Shown in pieces: positions 1 to 8,168 of a stretch of 64,000 nucleotides of DNA. Position numbers and translations under genes: made by a program. Source of the stretch: Candidatus Zipacnadum vermilionense (GTDB lineage: Bacteria > Armatimonadota > Zipacnadia > Zipacnadales > Zipacnadaceae); the NCBI GenBank assembly GCA_029821755.1, contig JALGSV010000008.1, positions 1 to 64,000 of the forward strand, read 5' to 3'. Under the pieces are notes generated by a model, which was not told the origin of the DNA, ran no database searches, and saw nothing but the letters and a program-made list of their open reading frames with translations. Position 1 is the stretch's first letter, and every line of letters starts with the position of its first letter.

Positions 1-170
1 GCGGAGAGACGGTCCCGCAAGTCCAGCAGGAGCGAGGGGAAGAAACGAGAGGCGATGGAGAGACTCCCCAGGGTGGTCGCGTCGGTAGGCGCCGCGTCAG
101 CCGCGCGCGCAGCCCCCGGCGCCAACAGCATCAGGGTGAGTACCAGTAGAGGAAAGACGAGACGGTTCAT
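1..170 (-). CDS. Partial gene for a secreted protein, cut by window start
   Basis: The first 56 residues of a minus-strand gene are visible before the window ends. The N-terminus MNRLVFPLLVLTLMLL followed by APGAARA is a clean Sec signal peptide with an AxA-type cleavage site, so the product is exported. The ATG overlaps the TGA stop of the upstream deacetylase gene by four bases (ATGA), which points to translational coupling and a shared operon. The remaining visible residues, up to a LLLDLRDRL segment, do not identify a family. Function is unknown; a role in envelope or polysaccharide metabolism is only suggested by its partner. Confidence 0.6.
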   Translation of the reverse strand, partial: MNRLVFPLLVLTLMLLAPGAARAADAAPTDATTLGSLSIASRFFPSLLLDLRDRLS

Positions 171-2026
171 TCCACGACATAGGTTCCGCGCGCGCCCGTC
201 GGAGTCCTTGTCGCCGTCAACTCGCCGACGGACCTCATGCTGTAGCCCGCTGTTTTCAAGGCCTGCAGCAACGCGGGAAGAACCTCGATGGTCAGATCCT
301 CGCCGTTGTGGAGGAGGATGATGCCCCCGGGCTCGATCCGGCGCATCATGCCAGCCACCACGTGGCTCTTGGCGTTCTGGTAATAGTCGCAGATATTGCA
401 CGTCCAGAAGACGGTGGTGAAGCCCCACAGCTTCACCGCCCGCGCCACTTGGCCATCGTAGTTACCGCCGGGAGGCCGAAAGTAGAACGCCTGGCGACCG
501 GTGGCTGCGGCGAGCACCGCGCGGCTAGCCGCCAGTTCCCGCTCCACGTCCAACTGGGTGACGGTGGTAAGGTTCTGGTGCGAGTAGGTATGGGAGGCAA
601 TCTCGTGGCCGCGGGCGACAATCTCGCGCGCCAGGTCAGGGTACATCTCCACCTGCTTGCCGACCAGGAAGAAGGTGGCGTGGGCGCCGACCCGGTCCAG
701 TTGATCGAGGATGAAGGGCGTCAACTTGGGGTGCGGGCCGTCGTCGAAGGTCAGGGCCACGGCGCGTCCGGCGACGGGTAGGCGCACCAGCCGCGAACCG
801 CCCTCCAGGACGGGCAACCCCAGGGCCTGACTGACGGTGAGCAACTCCTGGCGGACCCGGGGCAGGTAGGGGTCGGTGCGGAAGGCATCGGTGAGGTGCG
901 TCTGGGCCTCTACCAGTCGGTCCTGGCGCCAGGCGATCTCCCCGCGCAACTGGTCGGTGACGCCCGGCAGCGGCTGCGGCATCAAACGCCGGGCCAGCTC
1001 CCGCGCCACCCAGGGATCGGGGGCAGGCGGCGGCTCCGTCAGGGTCAGGTCGCCGGCCTGCACCTTCACCCGCACTGCTCCGCGGCCCAGCACATGTCCA
1101 CCGGCGTCGTAGGCCTCGACTGACAACTCCTGCTCGCCCGTAGGCCAGGCAGTGGTGTCGAGTGGCTCGGCAAACACCAGGCTATCGCTCATTCCGGCAA
1201 AACGTCCGCCCACCCGCGCGATGGCGTAGGCAGCGCCGTTAACCCGTCCGGCCATGAGCAGAGCAACGCGGCCGCGCAGCGAGGCGCCTTCGGTCGGAGA
1301 GAGAAGGCGCAGCGCAACGAGCGCCGGCGCCGGCGGAGGCGGCTGCAGACGCGGAACGTCCAGCACCGGAGGCGGGGCCTGCCGCACCCAGGCGGCGCCG
1401 GTGCCCGTCAGGCATGACCCCAGGCCGAGACGAGCGCCCGTCCCCAGACCGGCAGCGCCGGCCAGCCGGACCGTCTCCGGAAACTGGGCAAACTCGGTGG
1501 CTGCTTTCACATACGCGCCCAACCGAGTGGCCGCGGCGCCAGGCGGACGGTTGAGGGCCGCCAGGGCCTCCTCAAAGTAACCCTGGGCGCACAGCACCCA
1601 GGCTTGGCCCGCCCCGGCAGCGATGGCCTCGGGGCCCTCGGTTCCTGCGAGCGCCGCGTACTCGGCCTCCGCCTGCTCCCAGCGTCCCAACTGCGCCAGG
1701 ATGCCGGCCTTACCCAGGTGCGCGGCAGGCGAGTCGGGGTTGAGGACCAGAGCCAACTCGCATTCCTGTAGGGCTTGCTCGGACTGGCCCTGCTGCAGCA
1801 ACGCCGCGGCCCATCCCAGGTGTGCCTCAGCGCAGCGGGGGTTCTGCTCCAGAGCACGGGCAAACTGGGCGGAGGCAGCGGCTAGCTGACCGGTACCGAG
1901 TAGGCCGCAGCCCGCGAGCAGGGGGTTGTCCGCGGCGCACACCCCAGTCACGGCGAGTAGGGCCAGGACCAGGCACAGCCCCCGGCTCAGCGACGGCGCT
2001 CTAGGTTGCCTGTATGGTGACGTCAT
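167..2026 (-). CDS. Secreted TPR / Ig-like / polysaccharide deacetylase (NodB) protein
   Basis: This 619-residue exported protein combines three parts. After a signal peptide (about residues 14-31) come TPR-like helical repeats (about 34-170). An Ig-like beta domain starting near LLSPTEGASLRG spans about 240-325. A C-terminal NodB homology domain begins near 421. NodB motifs are all present: TFDDGP (426-431, catalytic Asp and metal Asp), HTYSH (479-483, zinc His pair), RPPGG (517-521) and ILLHN (570-574). The family removes N-acetyl or O-acetyl groups from peptidoglycan, chitin-like or exopolysaccharide chains; which substrate applies here cannot be read. The start overlaps the end of birA by 26 bases and the stop overlaps the next gene by four bases, so it sits inside an operon. 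The domain order is less common than plain NodB proteins and may position the enzyme on a partner via the TPRs. Confidence 0.9.
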   Translation of the reverse strand: MTSPYRQPRAPSLSRGLCLVLALLAVTGVCAADNPLLAGCGLLGTGQLAAASAQFARALEQNPRCAEAHLGWAAALLQQGQSEQALQECELALVLNPDSPAAHLGKAGILAQLGRWEQAEAEYAALAGTEGPEAIAAGAGQAWVLCAQGYFEEALAALNRPPGAAATRLGAYVKAATEFAQFPETVRLAGAAGLGTGARLGLGSCLTGTGAAWVRQAPPPVLDVPRLQPPPPAPALVALRLLSPTEGASLRGRVALLMAGRVNGAAYAIARVGGRFAGMSDSLVFAEPLDTTAWPTGEQELSVEAYDAGGHVLGRGAVRVKVQAGDLTLTEPPPAPDPWVARELARRLMPQPLPGVTDQLRGEIAWRQDRLVEAQTHLTDAFRTDPYLPRVRQELLTVSQALGLPVLEGGSRLVRLPVAGRAVALTFDDGPHPKLTPFILDQLDRVGAHATFFLVGKQVEMYPDLAREIVARGHEIASHTYSHQNLTTVTQLDVERELAASRAVLAAATGRQAFYFRPPGGNYDGQVARAVKLWGFTTVFWTCNICDYYQNAKSHVVAGMMRRIEPGGIILLHNGEDLTIEVLPALLQALKTAGYSMRSVGELTATRTPTGARGTYVVE

Positions 2027-2783
2027 CTGCGACTGTTACCTCGGTGACAGCTAGTCCGCTGCGCACTATCAAGGCGCCGTCCAGGGCGATGCCCAGGGCA
2101 GTGCCCTCGATGAGGCCCTGCGGACCGGTGATGATTACGGGTGCGCCCCGTAGGCCGTCCAAGTCGGCAATCTTGCGGGCGACCGGGCCGCGATCCCCAG
2201 AGGCAAGTTGCTCCTGGGCGCGGGCCAGGGCGTTAAGACAGGCGGCGAGCGCATCCTCCCGCCGCAGCGGCCGCTCCAGGCCGACCTCCAGCGTCGTCAC
2301 GGAGCGCCCGATCCGCCGCGCCAGATCGCTCACCCGGCCCTTGACGTTGATCCCCACCCCGACGAGGAAGTGGCCGCCGACCACCTCGACCAGTATACCC
2401 CCCAGCTTGGAGGCGCCCAGGACCAGGTCGTTGGGCCAGTGCAGGCGGACGGGCTGCTGGGTCTCCTGCCCCAGCGCTTCGGCCAGGTAGGCACCCAGCG
2501 CGACGGGCAGCAGCCCCTCGGCCTGCAGCCCCGGGGGGAGGGCGACGGAGAAGAGCAGGTCCTCGCCGGGCCGATCCTGCCACACGCGCCCCCGGCGGCC
2601 CCGGCCCGCGGTCTGCTCATTGGCCACGACTACGGTTCCGTCGGGCTCGCCCTGCTCCAGCAGACGCCGCAACTCGTACTGCGTCGAGTCCACCGTTTCT
2701 CGCCAGATCACCCGGCAGCCCAGCACGGAGGTATGCAGTGCGGCCTGCACTCGCTCCAGGTCAAAGCTCGGCTCGTTCCTCAT
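2001..2783 (-). CDS. birA: Biotin--[acetyl-CoA-carboxylase] ligase
   Basis: A 260-residue biotin protein ligase, which makes biotinyl-5'-AMP and transfers biotin to the carrier lysine of acetyl-CoA carboxylase (AccB) in the cytoplasm. Recognised from the substrate-entry ETVDSTQ motif, the biotinyl-AMP binding loop GRGRRGR, the LHWPNDLVL segment and KLGGILVE, followed by a small SH3-like C-terminal domain. It lacks the N-terminal winged helix of E. coli BirA, so it is a monofunctional (group I) ligase rather than a biotin-operon repressor. The ATG overlaps the stop of the upstream secreted-protein gene by four bases (ATGA); no strong Shine-Dalgarno is visible, consistent with coupled translation. 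Confidence 0.93.
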   Translation of the reverse strand: MRNEPSFDLERVQAALHTSVLGCRVIWRETVDSTQYELRRLLEQGEPDGTVVVANEQTAGRGRRGRVWQDRPGEDLLFSVALPPGLQAEGLLPVALGAYLAEALGQETQQPVRLHWPNDLVLGASKLGGILVEVVGGHFLVGVGINVKGRVSDLARRIGRSVTTLEVGLERPLRREDALAACLNALARAQEQLASGDRGPVARKIADLDGLRGAPVIITGPQGLIEGTALGIALDGALIVRSGLAVTEVTVADDVTIQAT

Positions 2784-3529
2784 GGGAGACGTCCGATCAT
2801 CACCGCCACCGCCCCGACCGAGACTTCCTCGCGCTTGCCGACGAGTCTGGCCTGCGCGGTGCCCGCAGCGATGGTCTTCACCACCGCGGCCGCCAGCGGG
2901 GCCGCGGCAGGATCCCCCTCGGGCGGGTAAAACAAGAGAACCGCTTTCGGCGCCACCCGAGCCTTCACAGCCAACCGCACGGGCAGACGCTCACCGATCA
3001 CGGCGGCCGCCGTCTGCCCGACTACCGTCGGTGGCGGCCCCAGGGCGGTCCAAGCCGCCCGGGCGGCGCGACACAGAGCCTGCTCTACCCGTTCATCCAC
3101 CGCCAACGGGTCGCGCGTGTTGAATTTGCCCATCGCCTGCGCGTAGCCGATAACCTCGCCGGAGAAGGGCTCCAGCACCTCCAGAATGATGGTGACTTCG
3201 GCCCCCTGCGGCTGCACCTCCACCTTCTGGATCGCACCGGTGGCCGCGGCGGCTGCCTGCAGTTGCCCGCACAGCCGCTGAACGTCCGCCGTCTCCAGCG
3301 GCCAGGGAACGTTAAGGTCCTCCAGCGCCTGCAGCACCCTGGGCGGGTCCAGCGGCGCCCAGGGAGCTGGGGCCTCGGTCGACACGGCGGCGGCCGCCCG
3401 GCGATCCATCAGGCGGCCGCGATAGTCGCTGAGATTGCCGAAGGGAAGGGCGGCGAGAGAGACGATCGGCTCAGCCGCGACCGCACTGAGGAGCAACCAG
3501 CAGACACCAACAAACGCCAACTTACGCAA
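2780..3529 (-). CDS. Secreted protein of unknown function
   Basis: A 249-residue protein with a signal peptide (MRKLAFVGVCWLLLSAVAA) and an apparent TTG start. The mature N-terminus (SLAALPFGNLSDYRG) resembles the opening strand of CsgG/LpoB-like or TolB-amidohydrolase-type folds that begin with a conserved LPF, but the similarity is too short to name a family. The C-terminal part contains a GxxAxV...RLVG pattern seen in periplasmic proteins with a flagellar-assembly-like beta domain; this is only an impression. It lies between the anti-sigma factor and birA and overlaps birA by four bases. No catalytic motif is apparent. Confidence 0.65.
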   Translation of the reverse strand: MRKLAFVGVCWLLLSAVAAEPIVSLAALPFGNLSDYRGRLMDRRAAAAVSTEAPAPWAPLDPPRVLQALEDLNVPWPLETADVQRLCGQLQAAAAATGAIQKVEVQPQGAEVTIILEVLEPFSGEVIGYAQAMGKFNTRDPLAVDERVEQALCRAARAAWTALGPPPTVVGQTAAAVIGERLPVRLAVKARVAPKAVLLFYPPEGDPAAAPLAAAVVKTIAAGTAQARLVGKREEVSVGAVAVMIGRLP

Positions 3530-3617
3530 AAGCAGCGTGATTCCCTCCCCAACCGAGGTGGAGCGGGACGATTCTCCCGCTGTGTTGTGGGGGGCCTCCC
3601 CCCGCCGGAACTGAGAG

Positions 3618-4940
3618 CTACTCGGCCGGCGTGATCCGGTAGCCCCCGCCGGTGGAAGCGAGCTTGCCGCCGACCATGCCGGCCAGGGAGCGCAGCGCCC
3701 GCGGCCCGCTCAGACCGCCGCTGAAGTCGGCGGAGACGCGCCGTCCGGCCAGGGCGGGATCGATTTGCACCGACAGCTCACAATCCCCCGCGATCGCACG
3801 CGCCGCCTCGCTCAGCGTTACCGAACGGAAGCAACGCCGGGTCATCCCCGTCGCGCCCTCGGAGTAGCCGCGCAGGCGCACCTCTACCGCGGTGTTGGCG
3901 ATGTCTGTAGCCGACGACAGCACCACGCGTAGGCGGTGTGTGCCCGCTTCCTGGGCGCGAATCTGCGCAGTAAGCTGCTTGGGGGCGTGGGCACGCAGTG
4001 CGCCGGAGTAGATCTGCTTGCTGCCCTTCACCTGCAGGGCGCTACCGCATTCCAGGCACACGGTCACCTGGGCCACGTCGCCTCCCGCCTTGAGGGAAAT
4101 GTTGAGTGGTGCCCACTCACCGACGCGCCGCGCGCCGGGTGGGTCCACCTCGATGTCCATGCTCACCGCGCCCGGGACTGCCGCCCGCATTACCCCCGCC
4201 TCGGCGCCTCCGCTTCCGCCAAAGGACGTTGCGACGAGAGGGGGCATGGACTTGGCCGACTCGCCTCCGGGCGGCGCCACTTCCGCGCTTGGGCCGGGAG
4301 CGGGAGGAGGAGCCTGAGCGCCCTGGGGACCGCCAGGACCACTTGGTGCGGGGCCGGTTGGGGAGGGTCGCCCACCGCCTCCTCGCGCACTGGCTGCTGA
4401 CGGCACGGACGATCCGCCAGCAGTCTCGGTGGCGCCGGTAGGCGCGGTCGCTTCGGAGGTCGCCGCCGGCGTCTCGGTGGCGCCAGCCCCGACCGCCGGG
4501 CCTGCCGGAGCGGGTGATATCGCCTCGGCAGTGGGAACAGAGAGAGAAGGGGTCGGCATCGTCGGCGCCGTCGGCGTAAGGTCGCGGTACACGCCGTAGA
4601 CAGCCACTATCGCCACTGCCAGACACGCCGTCACCAAGGCCCCGGCCGCCGACCACGGGAAGACCCGGCGACGCGCCGGCTTGACCCTGACTATGGGCGG
4701 GGCCGCCGCCGTGGCGGCGGTCTCCCGGGCGATTCGCTCGGCAATGGTCCGCGGCAATGCCCGGGACGGCTCCACCAGAGCTAGGTTGCGCAGGGCCGAG
4801 ACCGTGCGCCGAAACGCCTTGATGGCGGCCGCGCACCGCTCGCATTGCTGCAAGTGAAGTTCCAGCTCCCGCCAGTCCTGCTCGGGTAGTGTCCCCTCCA
4901 GGAAGTCAGTAAATTGTTCTTGGTATTGCTCGCAAGTCAT
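3618..4940 (-). CDS. Transmembrane anti-sigma factor with zinc finger and C-terminal STN-like domain
   Basis: A 440-residue anti-sigma factor cotranscribed with the ECF sigma gene immediately upstream (54-bp gap). The cytoplasmic N-terminus carries the ZAS zinc-binding motif H-x3-C-x2-C (about H29, C33, C36). One membrane helix follows (about 92-117), then a Pro/Ala/Thr-rich periplasmic linker (about 120-255), an Ig-like beta domain (about 265-360), and a C-terminal domain (last 67 residues) from LSEAARAIAG to GGYRITPAE. That last domain matches the beta-alpha pattern of the secretin/TonB short N-terminal (STN) fold, including IDPALAGRRVS and the following helix. FecR-type anti-sigma factors also end in an STN-like domain, so periplasmic sensing is plausible. 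ATG at 4940 is preferred because GGAGG lies eight bases upstream; a GTG at 4946 is possible. Confidence 0.85.
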   Translation of the reverse strand: MTCEQYQEQFTDFLEGTLPEQDWRELELHLQQCERCAAAIKAFRRTVSALRNLALVEPSRALPRTIAERIARETAATAAAPPIVRVKPARRRVFPWSAAGALVTACLAVAIVAVYGVYRDLTPTAPTMPTPSLSVPTAEAISPAPAGPAVGAGATETPAATSEATAPTGATETAGGSSVPSAASARGGGGRPSPTGPAPSGPGGPQGAQAPPPAPGPSAEVAPPGGESAKSMPPLVATSFGGSGGAEAGVMRAAVPGAVSMDIEVDPPGARRVGEWAPLNISLKAGGDVAQVTVCLECGSALQVKGSKQIYSGALRAHAPKQLTAQIRAQEAGTHRLRVVLSSATDIANTAVEVRLRGYSEGATGMTRRCFRSVTLSEAARAIAGDCELSVQIDPALAGRRVSADFSGGLSGPRALRSLAGMVGGKLASTGGGYRITPAE

Positions 4941-4994
4941 CTTCACTGCCTCCGCAGGACGATCCTTCGCCGTGCTACCACTCTGACTGCGGGG

Positions 4995-5600
4995 TTATTC
5001 GAAAAGTTCCAGGTGAGGAGCAAGTTCTTCTTTCAGCGCGTGGCGCGCCCGGTTGAGCCGCGACTTGACCGTACCCACAGGAATGCCCAGAATGGAACCG
5101 ACTTCCTCGTAAGAGAAACCGTTGAGATCGTACAGTACCAGAACCGCGCGGTGCTCGCTGCTCAAGTGCTGCAGCGCGTCGTGGACGGTGCCCTGGCGGC
5201 GATGCTGCAGCGCGGTCAGCGGGGGATTCTGGCTCTCATCCGGGACCTCCCGTGACAAGGTGCCGTCCTCGCCGGTGCCCTCGTCCAGCGAGGTAGTATA
5301 CTGGGTGGGGCCGCGCAGGTAGTCGAGACAGACGTTGGTGACGATGCGGTAGAGCCAGGTGGAGAAGGAGGACTCGCCCCGGAAGCGCTCCAGCGAGCGG
5401 TAGGCGCGAGCGAAGGCCTCTACCGTGGCGTCATCTGCCTGATCAGGATTCCCCAACATGCGGTAGGCCGTGTTGTAGGCCAGTACGTAGTGCTCTTGGA
5501 CGAGGCGGTCGAAGGAGCGCGCATCGCCTTGGCGAGCGCGCTCTACCAGGTCGGGTTCGAGGGCGGGCGATGGATTCATGAGTGCGAAAGGATGCCTCAC
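4995..5600 (-). CDS. ECF RNA polymerase sigma factor
   Basis: A sigma-70 family protein of about 200 residues. Region 2 includes RARQGDARSFDRLVQEHY and the core-binding stretch FRGESSFSTWLYRIVTNV. Region 4 is a helix-turn-helix, including NGFSYEEVGSILGIPVGTVK followed by SRLNRARHALKEEL. No region 3 is present, which is typical of ECF sigmas of the RpoE/SigW type. It is presumably held inactive by the zinc-finger anti-sigma factor encoded next. The GTG at 5600 and an in-frame ATG at 5579 are both possible starts; neither has a strong ribosome-binding site. The target promoters cannot be inferred from this window; upstream neighbours are PASTA, aroKB and aroC. Confidence 0.93.
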   Translation of the reverse strand: MRHPFALMNPSPALEPDLVERARQGDARSFDRLVQEHYVLAYNTAYRMLGNPDQADDATVEAFARAYRSLERFRGESSFSTWLYRIVTNVCLDYLRGPTQYTTSLDEGTGEDGTLSREVPDESQNPPLTALQHRRQGTVHDALQHLSSEHRAVLVLYDLNGFSYEEVGSILGIPVGTVKSRLNRARHALKEELAPHLELFE

Positions 5601-5707
5601 GGAGCGCCGGCCTTTTCTGCCCGCGCTTCGAGCGCCATCCGACTTCCCGCGCGGGAGGGAAGGCCCGCGCCACGCGAACGGCCGGCGTGGTGCCTCTGCC
5701 CGCCCGT

Positions 5708-6526
5708 CTACAAGTTCTCGGTGAAGACTCTCTTCCCTTCCAGGGACACTTTCACCTTCGCGCCGCGCTTGCCGTGGAGATCCAGGGAGACCTTGTCGCC
5801 GGGGCGGTGCATCTCGTCGTAGAGAACTTCGTCTTCGCCCTCGGTCTGTAACACTACACGCACGCGCTGCAGCGAGGGACCGGTGGGGACCACCAGGTGG
5901 AGCTTCTGGAAGCCCCAGGTCTCGCCCCCGGGGCCCTCCCAGACGCCAAGATCCTCGCCGCCGCTGACGCGCAGGTCTACGGCGGTGTCGCGGTCGGCGG
6001 GCTTGCCCGCCGTGGGCCGCTGCTCCAGGACCGTATCAGCGGACCGGCGGGAGGCCTCCCGCCGCACCCGCCCCACCTGTAGGTACGACTCCTTCAAGAG
6101 CGCCTCCGCGTCGCTCAGCGACTTACCCACCACCTCCGGCACCTGCACCGACTTGGGGCCGCGCGAGACGACCAGGTCCACGACCCGCCCCTGCTTGACC
6201 CACTTACCGAAGTACGGTCGCTGGCCGGTCACCGACCCCGCCGGAATGCTGTCGCTGTAGACCTCGTAGGTCATCTGGCCTTGCAGGCCCACGCTCGCCA
6301 GGATCTCCTGGGCTACCTCTACCGTATTGCCCTGCACGTCCGGCACTCCCACGGGCTCCGGCCCCCGGCCCAGGGCCAGGACCAAGCCCACCATGGGGAC
6401 CAGGAAGGAGAGCGCGACGATGGCCAGGCTGCTCGCCAGTCCCAGCCCGATGCTCCACTTCCTCGCGCGGCGCGCCTCCGGCGTCAGCCGCATTCTCGGG
6501 GGCCGTCCTGTCAGGCTCACAGCCAC
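5708..6526 (-). CDS. Membrane-anchored protein with two PASTA domains
   Basis: About 272 residues with one N-terminal membrane helix (IGLGLASSLAIVALSFLVPM and onward). Two PASTA repeats follow outside the membrane: VPDVQGNTVEVAQEILASVG through LVVSRGP, and VPEVVGKSLSDAEALLKESY through LRVSGG. A C-terminal beta-rich region is of unknown fold. PASTA domains bind peptidoglycan muropeptides or beta-lactams in serine/threonine kinases and PBPs. No kinase or transpeptidase domain is present here, so this is a stand-alone PASTA protein. The reading frame extends upstream into aroKB, but the likely start is a GTG at 6526 or 6520 just after AGAAGGG in the aroKB 3' end, or the ATG at 6493. It is translationally linked to aroKB. 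Confidence 0.85.
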   Translation of the reverse strand: MAVSLTGRPPRMRLTPEARRARKWSIGLGLASSLAIVALSFLVPMVGLVLALGRGPEPVGVPDVQGNTVEVAQEILASVGLQGQMTYEVYSDSIPAGSVTGQRPYFGKWVKQGRVVDLVVSRGPKSVQVPEVVGKSLSDAEALLKESYLQVGRVRREASRRSADTVLEQRPTAGKPADRDTAVDLRVSGGEDLGVWEGPGGETWGFQKLHLVVPTGPSLQRVRVVLQTEGEDEVLYDEMHRPGDKVSLDLHGKRGAKVKVSLEGKRVFTENL

Positions 6527-6527
6527 G

Positions 6528-8168
6528 TCACCCTTCTCTGCACAGGGCCAGGGCTTGCTCCAGCTCGGGCAGACCCACACCCTGCTCCAGGCGCACCGCG
6601 CCTGCTTCGGTCAGCACGGGCAGCGCCAAGCGCCCGCTGCGTAGCTTCTTGTCGGCCCGCAAGGCCTCAGTCGCCAATTCCCAGTCCAGCGGCGGCGGCT
6701 GGACGGGCAAGCCCGCCCGCTCCAGCAGGCACGCCAACCGCTCAGCCAGCCCGAACGGGGTCAGCCCTTGCCGCTCGGCCCAGCGCGTCTCGGCGATCAT
6801 GCCGAGGGCCACCGCCTCACCGTGCCCCAGCGCCCAGTCGGCGGCGGCCAGCTCCAGTGCATGCCCGACGGTATGTCCGAAGTTGAGTACCGCGCGCCAG
6901 CCCTGCTCCAGCGGATCTTGTGCCACCACCTCGGCCTTAACCTGGCAGTTGCGGGCCCCGACATACTGCCGCCCCTGCGGATCACCGGCCTGGACCGCCT
7001 CCAAACGCTCCTCCAAGTAGCCCAGCAACTCCGCGTCGGCGATGGCCGCGTGCTTGATGACCTCCGCCCAGCCCTCGCCCCACTGCCGCGCGGGAAGAGT
7101 GTCGAGAGTCTCCAGGTCCATGACCACCCCTCGCGGCTGGTGGAAGGCCCCGACCAGGTTCTTGCCCTGCGGCAGGTTCACCGCCACCTTCCCACCGACG
7201 CCGGCGTCCACTTGAGCCAGCAGGGTGGTGGGCACGGTGACGAAAGCCACGCCCCGCATGAAGACCGCGGCGACGAAGCCGGAGAGGTCGCCGATCACTC
7301 CACCGCCCACCCCGAAGACCCACGACCCCCGGTCGTGCCCAGCCTCCACCATCTCTCCACAGAGTACCTCGGCCGAGGCCATGACCTTGGCCTGTTCGCC
7401 GTCCGGGACCAGGTGGAGAGTCGGCTCCCACCCCGCCGCCGCCAAGGCCGCGCAGGCTCGTTCCCCATATGGGTCGCGGAGCGTATCGCTGGTGATGACC
7501 GCCGCTCGCCCGGCAAGTCGGGGCGGCGGCATCAACTCTCCCAAACGATCCAGCAGACCGCTGCCCACGTGGATTCGGTACTCCGCCCCCGGCACACTCA
7601 CCGGAACCTGCACCGGCTCATCCAGCAGGAAGACCCCACGGCTGCCGCCCCGCAGCGCATCCAGAACGCGATCCACCACCTGCTCGGGGGACAGGTCGTC
7701 GGTGACCACGGTGCAGTCGGCCTGTGCGTAGACCGGGGCGCGCAGGGCCAGAAGTTCCTCGATATCGGCCTGCGGGTCAGGGCCGCTCAGGAGCGGTCGG
7801 TAGGTGCTGGAGCGGGTACGACTATAGATCGTCGCCGACGAGGCGCTCAGGCAGAAGACAGGACCGGCGGCGCGCAGAGCCGCCACGTTCTCCGGACGCA
7901 ATAGCGCCCCGCCGCCGGTGCTAATGATGACGCCTCGGCGCTGCGCCGCCTCCGCAACTGCCGTCATCTCGTAATCGCGGAAGGTCGGCTCACCCTCGTG
8001 CGCGAAGATGTCGGGAATGGTATGCCCGGTGGCGGCCTCGATCAGGTCGTCGGTCTCCACGTGCGCCAGCCCCAGGCGCTGGGCCAGGCGCCGGCCGACC
8101 GCGCTCTTGCCCGTACCCATGAACCCGGCCAGCGCCACGGCACGCGCCGGGGGGCGAAACCTACTCAT
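6528..8168 (-). CDS. aroKB: Bifunctional shikimate kinase / 3-dehydroquinate synthase
   Basis: A fusion of two non-adjacent steps of the shikimate (chorismate) pathway, about 546 residues from the ATG at 8168. The N-terminal kinase domain (about 1-170) has the P-loop GFMGTGKS (15-22), the shikimate-binding ETDDLIE and STGGGALL. The C-terminal dehydroquinate synthase domain (about 185-546) shows DGEQAK, the NAD-binding GVGGGVIGDLSGFVA, the PTTLLAQVDAGVGGK active-site stretch, EVIKHA and the metal ligands in LNFGHTVGHALE and GHGEAVALGM. All key residues look intact, so both activities are expected. The start overlaps the aroC stop by eight bases. A similar AroK-AroB fusion is known from Thermotoga. 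The frame is open further upstream to 8252 but that part overlaps aroC and looks non-coding. Confidence 0.95.
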   Translation of the reverse strand: MSRFRPPARAVALAGFMGTGKSAVGRRLAQRLGLAHVETDDLIEAATGHTIPDIFAHEGEPTFRDYEMTAVAEAAQRRGVIISTGGGALLRPENVAALRAAGPVFCLSASSATIYSRTRSSTYRPLLSGPDPQADIEELLALRAPVYAQADCTVVTDDLSPEQVVDRVLDALRGGSRGVFLLDEPVQVPVSVPGAEYRIHVGSGLLDRLGELMPPPRLAGRAAVITSDTLRDPYGERACAALAAAGWEPTLHLVPDGEQAKVMASAEVLCGEMVEAGHDRGSWVFGVGGGVIGDLSGFVAAVFMRGVAFVTVPTTLLAQVDAGVGGKVAVNLPQGKNLVGAFHQPRGVVMDLETLDTLPARQWGEGWAEVIKHAAIADAELLGYLEERLEAVQAGDPQGRQYVGARNCQVKAEVVAQDPLEQGWRAVLNFGHTVGHALELAAADWALGHGEAVALGMIAETRWAERQGLTPFGLAERLACLLERAGLPVQPPPLDWELATEALRADKKLRSGRLALPVLTEAGAVRLEQGVGLPELEQALALCREG

